Shown: one piece after another, positions 41,901 to 46,674 of the stretch | Layout: every line of letters starts with the position of its first letter | How positions within the stretch are numbered: the stretch's first letter is position 1 | Source of the DNA: a virus | Length of the DNA: 46,674 nucleotides | Reading direction: 5' to 3' (one strand) | Virus record (IMG/VR): IMGVR_UViG_3300044695_000344 | Coordinates: 1-46,674 of that record | The notes under the pieces: generated by a model | The model's database searches: none | Seen by the model: the letters and a program-made list of their open reading frames with translations, nothing else | What the model was told of the DNA's origin: nothing | Made by a program: the position numbers and the translations under genes

Positions 41901-42058
41901 TGACCGGTGGCAGATACACCGGTAAGAGCAACGGAAGTAGCAGGCGATACTGTACCAACCGCACCAGTAGCAGTTACACCGGTGAGGGCAACAGTAACAG
42001 GTCCCCCGCCCGCAAGCGAGCTAAAGGGGACGTCTGAAAACGGGGCGTTGCTAAACAT
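38969..42058 (-). CDS. 1029-residue protein of 48 tandem GxxATGxVG repeats
   Basis: Residues 1-20 (MFSNAPFSDVPFSSLAGGGP) are followed by 48 units of 18-22, mostly 20, residues with the consensus VALTGVQATGAVGSVAVSTS (residues 21-989), then a C-terminal 40 residues rich in Trp (VLIDDSQSVSWQNVN, WTPVGTAQTNSWILVDTT). Gly, Ala, Val, Thr and Ser dominate; a beta-solenoid or fibrous shaft is likely. Similar GVxATGxVG units occur in other phage structural genes that I recall. Units near the N-terminus are nearly identical and those near the C-terminus diverge. Position among tail genes suggests a fibre shaft or surface protein. No Shine-Dalgarno is visible; a hairpin sits directly before the ATG. 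Confidence 0.8.
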   Translation of the reverse strand: MFSNAPFSDVPFSSLAGGGPVTVALTGVTATGAVGTVSPATSVALTGVSATGQVGSVADSTTVALTGVQATGAVGSVSGTNSVALTGVAATGAVGSVAVSTSVALTGVAATGAVGSVAVGARSIALTGVAATGTVGDVTDSTTAQENGVVATGQVGNTGVSVTVALTGVQATGTAGTVTPIGVQTVAITGVAATGAVGTVTVSRSVALTGVVATGATGSVAASNFVALTGVQATGAVGSVAVGARSIALTGVAATGSVGTLSVSNSVAVSGVQASGQVGDVTDSTTAQENGVVGTGQVGNTGVSTSVALTGVQATGAVGSVSRTLAVGLTGVQASGQVGSVAVGARSIALTGVQATGAVGSVTDSTTAQEDGVVGTGQVGNTGVSVSVALTGVQATGNAGNVTPIGVQSVALTGVQATGAVGSVGVSTSVALTGVAATGSIGSVAPSTSIALTGVQATGAVGSVAVGARSIALTGVQASGQVGDVTDSTTAQENGVVATGQVGNTGVSISVALAGVSATGAVGSVAVGARSVALTGVQTTGAVGSVAPSTSGALTGVQAAGQVGSVAVGARSIAITGVAATGAVGSVAATRTIALTGVQATGQVGSVAVGARSFSLTGVQATGAVGSVADTTTISLTGVQATGAAGSVAVGTRSIALTGVQAQGQVGNVTDSTSAQENGVVGTGQVGNVGASVSIALNGIAATGQVGSVQYAQALTGVSATGQVSSLTTSRTVALTGVAATGAVGSVGKSPSVAITGNSATCAVGSVTTSRTVALTGAQATGAVGSVVHAPSISLSGVQATGAVGLVAVSTSIALTGVQASSAAGFVATGERTVALAGVQAQGQVGNVTDSTSSQEDGVVGTGQVGNVGPAVTIGLSGVAATGQVGVVVRVIEIAGAQATGQIGSVGTNVTIELSGVSGTAEAGIVNTALGQAITGNAATGQVGTVAQAVGVALSGAQATAEVGDLGVQRTKEILGVIAQGVVGNVRLPWVLIDDSQSVSWQNVNTAADAGWTPVGTAQTNSWILVDTT
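39092..41998 (-). repeat. 60-bp tandem repeat array with higher-order structure
   Basis: 48 units of 54-66 bp coding for the repeats above. A composite block ending in TDSTTAQENGVVGTGQVGN recurs six times (unit pairs 6-7, 13-14, 17-18, 23-24, 32-33 and 41-42), so the array has a larger period of about four to nine units on top of the 60-bp one. Confidence 0.9.
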
Positions 42059-42064
42059 CCGCTA

Positions 42065-42083
42065 CACGGGGGTTCGCCCCGTG
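42065..42083 (-). promoter_or_regulatory. Hairpin immediately before the repeat-protein start codon
   Basis: CACGGGG and CCCCGTG form a perfect 7-bp stem around a 5-base loop in the 30-base gap between genes. Only six bases (TAGCGG) separate it from the ATG at 42058, so it covers the place where a Shine-Dalgarno would be. No T-run follows. It may lower translation of the repeat protein or act as a partial terminator. Confidence 0.5.
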
Positions 42084-42088
42084 CCCCG

Positions 42089-42547
42089 TTACGCGATTCG
42101 AATCAGTGCGTTCGTCGCGTCGTTAGTCGGCATGGTCAGGGTGAACGTACCAGCGGTCACGGTCTGCGAACCGAAGGTATGAGCGCTCACCGCACGGTTG
42201 GTCTGCGAGTTGTTGTAGACCAGCACACAGTCAAACGCAGTGCTCAGCGTCACGTTGGTGTACGTGAAGCTGGCCGTGGGCGTGGTAAACCCAGTCGTGC
42301 CCGACGTGGTCGGAGCACTAAAGCTAGTAATCGCAACGCCGCCAGCGGTGTAGTTTGTGCCCGTCACTTCACCCGTGGAGCTGTACGCGGTGGTGGTAGC
42401 GTTGACCGTTGCCGAAGCAAGATACAGCGCGGCCTTGAACGAGTCAGCGGTGTTGATGGTACGCGCCGGGTTGGTGGCGCTAAAGTTGTGATACGCATTC
42501 AGCAACTCGCCCTTGAACGAGGTTGCCATTGCTTGGGTATTTGCCAT
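42089..42547 (-). CDS. Decoration- or tail-type structural protein, copy 1
   Basis: 152 residues, ATG at 42547 after AAGGAGTTCTATC. After a helical N-terminus (SFKGELLNAYHNFSA) the protein is Thr/Ser/Ala-rich beta with FKAALYLASATVNATT, YSSTGEVTGTNYTAGG and a closing NALIRIA. The TTAYxxTGEV-x3-YTAGG core and the (A/N)xxIRxA end are shared with the gene at 43481-43903, so these are paralogues. Abundant low-charge beta sequence points to a virion surface protein. Confidence 0.65.
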   Translation of the reverse strand: MANTQAMATSFKGELLNAYHNFSATNPARTINTADSFKAALYLASATVNATTTAYSSTGEVTGTNYTAGGVAITSFSAPTTSGTTGFTTPTASFTYTNVTLSTAFDCVLVYNNSQTNRAVSAHTFGSQTVTAGTFTLTMPTNDATNALIRIA

Positions 42548-42565
42548 GATAGAACTCCTTATCGG

Positions 42566-42760
42566 TTAGGCCAGCATTGCGGCTACGCCATCTGCAAAGA
42601 CATTTTTCTTGAGCGTCACATGGACGGAGCGGTGAACCAGTTCACCCTCATGCCAATACTCAACCCAAGCCGTATTTTCGTGGTCATTGTCCACGAAACC
42701 TTCCCTCTTTTCAAGGAGAGATTCTTCCATTTCGCCTTTAGTGGTCGTTACAAGAGCCAT
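42566..42760 (-). CDS. Small hypothetical protein, 64 aa
   Basis: ATG at 42760 preceded by GAGG five bases away; the GTG at 42766 is less likely. Starts MALVTTTKGEMEESLLEKRE and continues with WVEYWHEGELVHRSVHVTLKK, a strand-rich acidic protein that I recall as a common small neighbour of such structural genes. Function unknown. Confidence 0.6.
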   Translation of the reverse strand: MALVTTTKGEMEESLLEKREGFVDNDHENTAWVEYWHEGELVHRSVHVTLKKNVFADGVAAMLA

Positions 42761-42767
42761 GCGCACC

Positions 42768-43484
42768 TCACTGTGTTACGGGGATAACAGAACCTTCAAA
42801 TAAGTACGTCCCGGAATGGCCCAAACGTACCCACGGAGCAACATGGATTTTAAGCCCATGCTGTCTGCACAAGCGGCAGAAGGCGTAGTCTTCAGAAAGC
42901 TGCTTCCCCGTCTCCGGGTCCTTCATCAGGAAGAAGAAGCTGTGGATTTCTGACTCACTGTTGCTGTCGATGTACTTCTCAACATGCGGGGCAAGGCCCT
43001 CAAAAACATGCTTCTTGATGAGCATGAACCCCGTACCCGCCCCAAACACTTCAACCGGTTCGTTGCGCTTGACGACACGCTCTTTCTCATAGTCCACCAA
43101 GTTCACCACCAAAGAGCCGGTGTAGTTGGTCAACTCTTCTGGCTTGGCCCCCTCAAGAGCCTTCTGATGCACCATGTGCCAGTTGATCTCTTTCTTCGGG
43201 TAGATGCCTGCAATGACATCCTTGTCCGCCTTCATCATGGAGACAATATCAGCAGCATCAAACTTGATGTCCGCGTCAATGAACAGCATGTGCGTGAAAT
43301 CGTTGGTCAGGAAGATGTGGGCCAACTGATCCCGCGCACTCGTAATGAGACTATTGTTGTAAATGTAGGCGAAGGACGCGCTGATCCCATTGGCCTGAAG
43401 CGTGGGGATGATTCCCAGAGATGACCGAGCATATTCCCCGGAGCACATCCCGCCGTACATAGGAGTCGCAATTAGAAGTTTCAT
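42768..43484 (-). CDS. GT-A fold glycosyltransferase
   Basis: The ATG at 43484 (MKLLIATPMYGGMCSGEY) overlaps the previous stop as ATGA. The 238-residue protein has a GT-A N-terminus, the metal/nucleotide-sugar DxD motif D70-A-D72 in HMLFIDADIKF, FGAGTGFMLIKK and a C-terminal SEDYAFCRLCRQHGLKIHV block as in GT2-like and ANP1/MNN9-like enzymes. It transfers a sugar from a nucleotide donor. Position between two structural paralogues suggests glycosylation of virion proteins; glycosylation of host surface is an alternative. No signal peptide or membrane span. Confidence 0.82.
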   Translation of the reverse strand: MKLLIATPMYGGMCSGEYARSSLGIIPTLQANGISASFAYIYNNSLITSARDQLAHIFLTNDFTHMLFIDADIKFDAADIVSMMKADKDVIAGIYPKKEINWHMVHQKALEGAKPEELTNYTGSLVVNLVDYEKERVVKRNEPVEVFGAGTGFMLIKKHVFEGLAPHVEKYIDSNSESEIHSFFFLMKDPETGKQLSEDYAFCRLCRQHGLKIHVAPWVRLGHSGTYLFEGSVIPVTQ

Positions 43485-43903
43485 GCAACGCGGATGATTG
43501 CGGATGTGTTGGTGGCTGCGGGGAACTGCACCGTGAACGTCGTCGTGGAAGTCTTGTCGCTTCCAAAGTCCAGCACACACATAGCCCCATTATCGCCGGG
43601 CTTGTAGATGAGCGCACCGCGTGCTGTAAACGCTGCGGTCCACGAGACATTACTGAACGAGATGTAGGCCACCGTCCCGGTGGTCCCGGTTGTCGGGGTC
43701 ACAGTTACCGTCAGAGGCTCCCCACCTGCGGTGTATCCAGACGCAACCACCTCGCCCGTCGTGGTGTAGGCCGTGGTTGTGTAATCGAACGAGGCTGCGT
43801 TGGTGTACAGGGCGATGTAATAGGTATCGACATCGAAGTCGAAGGTGCCCTTCATCAACCCCGTCTTGAACGTGTTGCAGGCAAAGTTACCTGTGAAGGC
43901 CAT
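43481..43903 (-). CDS. Decoration- or tail-type structural protein, copy 2
   Basis: 140 residues; ATG at 43903 in a TGATG junction. Begins MAFTGNFACNTFKTGLMKG and has YYIALYTNAASFDYTTTAY, TTTGEVVASGYTAGGE and a closing TSAIIRVA. Same layout as the protein at 42089-42547. In the family I recall, these are found beside adaptor and tail genes. Likely an outer virion protein and a candidate target of the neighbouring glycosyltransferase. Confidence 0.65.
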   Translation of the reverse strand: MAFTGNFACNTFKTGLMKGTFDFDVDTYYIALYTNAASFDYTTTAYTTTGEVVASGYTAGGEPLTVTVTPTTGTTGTVAYISFSNVSWTAAFTARGALIYKPGDNGAMCVLDFGSDKTSTTTFTVQFPAATNTSAIIRVA

Positions 43904-44613
43904 CAGGCAACTCCGTTATTCTGCGGCAGGGGCATCAGACGAGCCTGACCACTGCGATATGCATCGCTGCGCTCCAGACCATCACCCAGACGCTTGGCCT
44001 GCGACAGAGCCTCGCTGTACCTCTGGGAGTACAGGGCCATCATGTCCGTCTCACCCTTCATGTAGGTGTACGCCTCCACCAGCGAACCGTAGAGCAGCAC
44101 CGTGTCGAAGTTGTCACCCAGCCAAGTCTGGCCGTCCGCAGCGACCGTAATCGACTCCGGATAGAAGAAGTAGTGAAGCTCCACCACGTACGCTGCATCG
44201 GGCGTGGGACCAAGGATAAAACTCAATTCATCGGTAAGCGCAGGTGGTGACCCTGAAGTGGTCGTGGGGCCAAACAGCGCGTAGTACTTGGGGATGCCGA
44301 CGCTGGTGGTCGGGTTCGGGTACGCCTGCCGGATGAAGCTCACATCCTTGTTGAGCAGGTACTCGTAGTTCCCAGAGGCATCAATGACCGCCATGGAGTA
44401 CACGGCAAGAAAGTCATCTGGGCAAGACAGGTACTTGTTCGACGTGCTCACCGCGCCCGTCACGTTCTTACGCAAAGACGGGAACTGCACCGTGTTGTAG
44501 ATGCGCTGCTCGGCCTGCTTGATGAACGTGTTGATGATCGACGGCGTCGTCGAGTAATCGAACGTGTTCTCAGTGTAGTCCTGAATAGCGGTAACCAACG
44601 CGGCGTAGTTCAT
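43903..44613 (-). CDS. Tail adaptor / gatekeeper-like protein, 236 aa
   Basis: The N-terminus (AIQDYTENTFDYSTTPSIIN, TFIKQAEQRIYNTVQFP) is typical of adaptor proteins of the gp11/SU10-adaptor type that join portal ring and tail nozzle. Conserved turns CPDDFLAVYSM and PKYYALFGP, then LGDNFDTVLLYGSLVEAYTY, follow the family's helical closing region. The C-terminal 35 residues are basic. Ring assembly role inferred. ATG at 44613, preceded by GAGGTTTAA. Confidence 0.7.
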   Translation of the reverse strand: MNYAALVTAIQDYTENTFDYSTTPSIINTFIKQAEQRIYNTVQFPSLRKNVTGAVSTSNKYLSCPDDFLAVYSMAVIDASGNYEYLLNKDVSFIRQAYPNPTTSVGIPKYYALFGPTTTSGSPPALTDELSFILGPTPDAAYVVELHYFFYPESITVAADGQTWLGDNFDTVLLYGSLVEAYTYMKGETDMMALYSQRYSEALSQAKRLGDGLERSDAYRSGQARLMPLPQNNGVA

Positions 44614-44620
44614 TTAAACC

Positions 44621-44818
44621 TCAAGCCATAGGCCCGCGAGCCATCACACCTTTGGTAGCCGCGCCAGTGCCACGAATCTTGATGCCCGAGGTCTTCACCC
44701 CGTCGTATTCGTTTGAACGCTCGTTAGCCACGGAGACGTTCTTCTTGAGCGCTTCCTTGACCGGCATCTGGCCCACAACAGGAGCCGCCATCTTCTTGGG
44801 TTGCTTGTACGTTGCCAT
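44621..44818 (-). CDS. Small basic virion-type protein, 65 aa
   Basis: Starts MATYKQPKKMAAPVVGQMP and ends KIRGTGAATKGVMARGPMA. A short, positively charged and probably disordered protein; the C-terminal RGTGAATKGxxARGPM is a signature I recall from small genes in such phage structural clusters. Function unknown, possibly DNA- or capsid-associated. Confidence 0.6.
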   Translation of the reverse strand: MATYKQPKKMAAPVVGQMPVKEALKKNVSVANERSNEYDGVKTSGIKIRGTGAATKGVMARGPMA

Positions 44819-44819
44819 A

Positions 44820-44984
44820 TCAGCCCCCCTTGCGACCGGTGCTGCGCTGGTTCATGACCTTAGCCATGTTGCGCCCGTACTTGAGCATGTCGGCGTTGGT
44901 CTTGCCACCCGCCTTCATCTTCGTCGGCTTCTGGCCGGGGTGCATGTTCTTTTCGTGCTTTCGCACGGCGGTCTTTCCGTCCAT
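44820..44984 (-). CDS. Small Lys-rich protein, 54 aa
   Basis: ATG at 44984 after AAGGAGTCGATC; the ATG at 45023 would overlap the upstream gene. The product (MDGKTAVRKHEKNMHPGQKP, then MKAGGKTNADMLKYGRNMAK) is strongly basic with no hydrophobic core, suited to binding DNA inside the capsid or neck. Not otherwise recognised. Confidence 0.6.
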   Translation of the reverse strand: MDGKTAVRKHEKNMHPGQKPTKMKAGGKTNADMLKYGRNMAKVMNQRSTGRKGG

Positions 44985-44994
44985 GATCGACTCC

Positions 44995-45384
44995 TTATGT
45001 CGTTGCAACCGTGACTGCGCCAATTTGCACAGACAACACTAGATTGTTAGGTGTCAGTGCTGCATCAAAAAACGATGATCCACCTACGGGATTCCATCCC
45101 CACTGGATAACCCGGCTACCCCCCGTAGTGTAACCATCAGGGCCTGTACCGGCAATCTGATATGTACTGTCCGGGCGGGGGTTCCTGAGCGCCTGTGGGT
45201 CGTCTACAGGGTACATACCCAACTGAAGCTGCGGATGGTCCGGGTCCCAGCACTCGTGGCAAACCAGCAGTTGATACCGCTTGGTCTTGACGATCTCGGT
45301 CTTGAGCTGGGACAGCTTAAAGCGCTGCCCGCAGCGATCACACATGGCAATCGCGTTCTTACCGGACGCGAACCGATTCGCCAT
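44995..45384 (-). CDS. Zinc-ribbon structural-cluster protein, 129 aa
   Basis: Start in a TAAATG junction. Two CxxC pairs (AMCDRCGQRFKLSQL and LLVCHECWDP) form a classical four-cysteine zinc ribbon at residues 15-45. The rest is Pro/Gly-rich (MYPVDDPQALRNPRPDSTYQ) and ends in a strand pair (LVLSVQIGAVTVATT). I recall similar small proteins beside adaptor genes in aquatic podovirus-like phages. Probably a minor virion or assembly protein. Confidence 0.65.
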   Translation of the reverse strand: MANRFASGKNAIAMCDRCGQRFKLSQLKTEIVKTKRYQLLVCHECWDPDHPQLQLGMYPVDDPQALRNPRPDSTYQIAGTGPDGYTTGGSRVIQWGWNPVGGSSFFDAALTPNNLVLSVQIGAVTVATT

Positions 45385-46083
45385 TTAGGTGGTGCTCCCG
45401 ATATACGCCCGGCGCGGAACAAACCGTACGGCGGCCTTCTCGCGGTCTTCCTCAGCGGCCAGCGCCCACGCTTCGTCGTATTGCTGCTTCAGCACGGGCA
45501 TGCGCGCCTCAGCCCCCGTAACCTTCATCGACAGGTAGTAGGCCAGTCCAGCCACCATGCAGGGGATGAACCGGAACGGCATGTCCATGGTGTTGGTGCC
45601 GTTGCCCGCGTCTTGGATGCGGCGCAGCCGCCAGTAGACGAGCTGGTAGGTCTGAGAGCTGTCCGGCACAGGCCAGACAGTGAACTGCGGGGTGTTCAGG
45701 CGCTCAATCCAAATCTGGATAGGCCGGGCCTGCTGGAGCTTGTTGGGGATCGTGGCGTAGGTCGAGACGCTGATCCGGGTGATGGTCAGGTCAGCCTGCG
45801 TGGCGGCATTCCCAGCACCGGTACGGATGACGTGTTCAAGAAGATCAACCGTGTCGGCAGGCAGGGTGTAAGTTGCCACTCCCGGAGTCAGGGTCTGCGT
45901 GCCCTGCTCGAACGTCCACATGTTGATGCCACGGTTGGCCCAGTCAGCGAACATTAGGTTCAAGGACCGCCGAGCGGTCTTGAGGTCATAGCCCGTGCGT
46001 AGTTCTGAGCCGCAACGCTCAAACGCCTCTTCAACGATCTCGGAGAGGTCGAGGTTAAAGCTTGAGGTCCCAGAGGTTGCCAT
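45385..46083 (-). CDS. Adaptor / head-completion-like protein, 232 aa
   Basis: Starts in a TAATG junction. The N-terminal helical region (DLSEIVEEAFERCGSELRTG, ARRSLNLMFADWANRGINMW) and the following TPGVATYTLPADTVDLLE strand segment match the P22 gp4/T7 gp11-like adaptor class. The second half has WIERLNTPQFTVWPVP and a helical end. With the 236-residue protein at 43903 it gives two adaptor-type proteins in this cluster. Confidence 0.7.
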   Translation of the reverse strand: MATSGTSSFNLDLSEIVEEAFERCGSELRTGYDLKTARRSLNLMFADWANRGINMWTFEQGTQTLTPGVATYTLPADTVDLLEHVIRTGAGNAATQADLTITRISVSTYATIPNKLQQARPIQIWIERLNTPQFTVWPVPDSSQTYQLVYWRLRRIQDAGNGTNTMDMPFRFIPCMVAGLAYYLSMKVTGAEARMPVLKQQYDEAWALAAEEDREKAAVRFVPRRAYIGSTT

Positions 46084-46316
46084 TATCGATGCCTCGCCGT
46101 TTTTGCCGCCACTTTAGGTGGCTGCTTTACGAATTGTTTTCCGGCGGCTTTGCCCGCTCTTTTGGCCCGGGTTGTAGCAGCGTATTCAGACGGAGTGAGA
46201 CTTTTAATAGCAGCCTCCGGAAGATACCGTTCACCTGTGTCAGAAGAGCGTTTGCCACTTTTAGTCCTCCACTTTTGAGCGGTCCAGTCCTTGAGCGATT
46301 GCTGTGGGGCTTTCAA
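46083..46316 (-). CDS. Small basic conserved phage protein, 77 aa
   Basis: Contains LKDWTAQKWRTKSGKRSSDT, GERYLPEAAIKSLTPSEYAA and KAGKQF-type basic tail text (RAKRAGKAAGKQFVKQPPK). This is a recognisable small, basic phage protein family (DUF5872-like), of unknown function. Overlaps both neighbours by one or four bases. Confidence 0.7.
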   Translation of the reverse strand: MKAPQQSLKDWTAQKWRTKSGKRSSDTGERYLPEAAIKSLTPSEYAATTRAKRAGKAAGKQFVKQPPKVAAKTARHR

Positions 46317-46588
46317 TCTCGATAACCCCCGCCCTTGGCCTTGTACTTCTTAGCCAAAAGCTGCGCTTTTCTCGCGCTCCACTGGCCTGCTGCGGTGCCC
46401 TGTACCGCCTGAGACTTGATGGACTCAAACAGCGACTTGCGCATACCGGGCTTGGTGTAATTCCCAGCCGCGTTGACTTTGCCACCCTCAGCATATTCCG
46501 TAAAATCCGTGTCGTCTCTCCGGGATTTACGGACTCCCTTGGGCATCTTGCTACGGGCGATAGCGCCCATGCCACGGCTGGCCATCAT
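46313..46588 (-). CDS. Small basic protein, 91 aa
   Basis: Starts MMASRG at 46588 (46585 is also an ATG). The sequence is rich in Lys, Arg and Gly, with TDFTEYAEGGKVNAAGNYT and a C-terminal LLAKKYKAKGGGYRD. It is always next to the 77-residue basic protein in my recollection of related phages. Function unknown. Confidence 0.65.
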   Translation of the reverse strand: MMASRGMGAIARSKMPKGVRKSRRDDTDFTEYAEGGKVNAAGNYTKPGMRKSLFESIKSQAVQGTAAGQWSARKAQLLAKKYKAKGGGYRD

Positions 46589-46590
46589 GG

Positions 46591-46668
46591 TTACACCATC
46601 TTCCCACGGGTCTTACCCCGCTGGGCGCAACCATCGGCGCGGCTAGAAGCGGAACCGCCTTTGGCCAT
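46591..46668 (-). CDS. 25-residue small phage protein
   Basis: A short frame at the right edge: ATG at 46668, stop TAA at 46593-46591, product MAKGGSASSRADGCAQRGKT followed by RGKMV. The pattern GGSAS-x-RADG-x-AQRGKTRG is one I know as a recurrent tiny gene in phages with this structural layout, so a real gene is likely despite its size. The stop is two bases before the next start. Confidence 0.65.
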   Translation of the reverse strand: MAKGGSASSRADGCAQRGKTRGKMV

Positions 46669-46674
46669 AGCCTT

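Noticed and set aside
39092-41998. Long array of regular direct repeats that might suggest a CRISPR
   Set aside because: The repeats are in one continuous reading frame, have no unique spacers, and vary gradually; they encode protein repeats.

Overview
The window is a 46.7 kb piece of a tailed double-stranded DNA bacteriophage genome. It is almost fully coding, with genes usually overlapping by 1-8 bases (ATGA, GTGA or TAATG junctions) and no host-type genes. A nozzle-like beta-propeller protein, two adaptor-like proteins, a set of large internal or ejection-type virion proteins, and the absence of a tape measure, sheath or long tail tube all point to a short-tailed (podovirus-like) particle. 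The GH108 endolysin with a three-helix holin and the Shine-Dalgarno-led genes fit a Gram-negative host. Many small proteins (for example the one at 46591-46668 and the GDGVSDSIPA-type protein at 27187-29025) resemble those I associate with uncultured aquatic phages. A freshwater betaproteobacterial host is a guess and cannot be shown from this sequence. Terminase, portal, capsid, integrase and RNA polymerase genes are not in the window and presumably lie beyond the right edge.

Left arm (1-17272, all + strand): replication and takeover functions. It opens with the end of a MoxR-like AAA+ ATPase paired with a metallopeptidase/von Willebrand factor A protein, followed by several unrecognised proteins, a VRR-NUC nuclease, a DUF3310 protein and a zinc-ribbon protein. 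Then comes the replication core: family A DNA polymerase with 3'-5' exonuclease, a Cas4/RecB-like nuclease with a probable Fe-S cluster, an HNH-like protein, an SNF2-type helicase, a putative zinc-containing single-strand DNA-binding protein, a small HTH protein and a 943-residue primase-helicase. Stem-loops at 786-805, 5872-5909 and 14199-14247 and a 159-base gap before the helicase probably divide this arm into transcription units.

Right arm (46668 down to 17269, all - strand): virion and lysis functions. In transcription order: small basic proteins, adaptor-like proteins, two related decoration-like proteins around a glycosyltransferase, a 1029-residue protein built of 48 tandem repeats, a series of tail-fibre and fibre-accessory genes including a glycine-rich adhesin, two copies of a small-protein/cupin gene pair around another fibre gene, the lysis cassette, the nozzle-like protein, and finally four ejection-type proteins ending in a 2438-residue polyvalent protein with an HExxH site. 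The two arms converge at 17269-17272, where both stop codons share one CTAG.

The strongest candidates for a second look are the hierarchical 60-bp repeat gene (39.0-42.1 kb) with a hairpin over its start, the duplicated cupin module around an AT-rich fibre tip (33.9-36.0 kb), the ATPase/metallopeptidase-VWA pair at the left edge, and the giant HELLH-containing protein. Functional names rest on motifs read by eye; no database search was possible.
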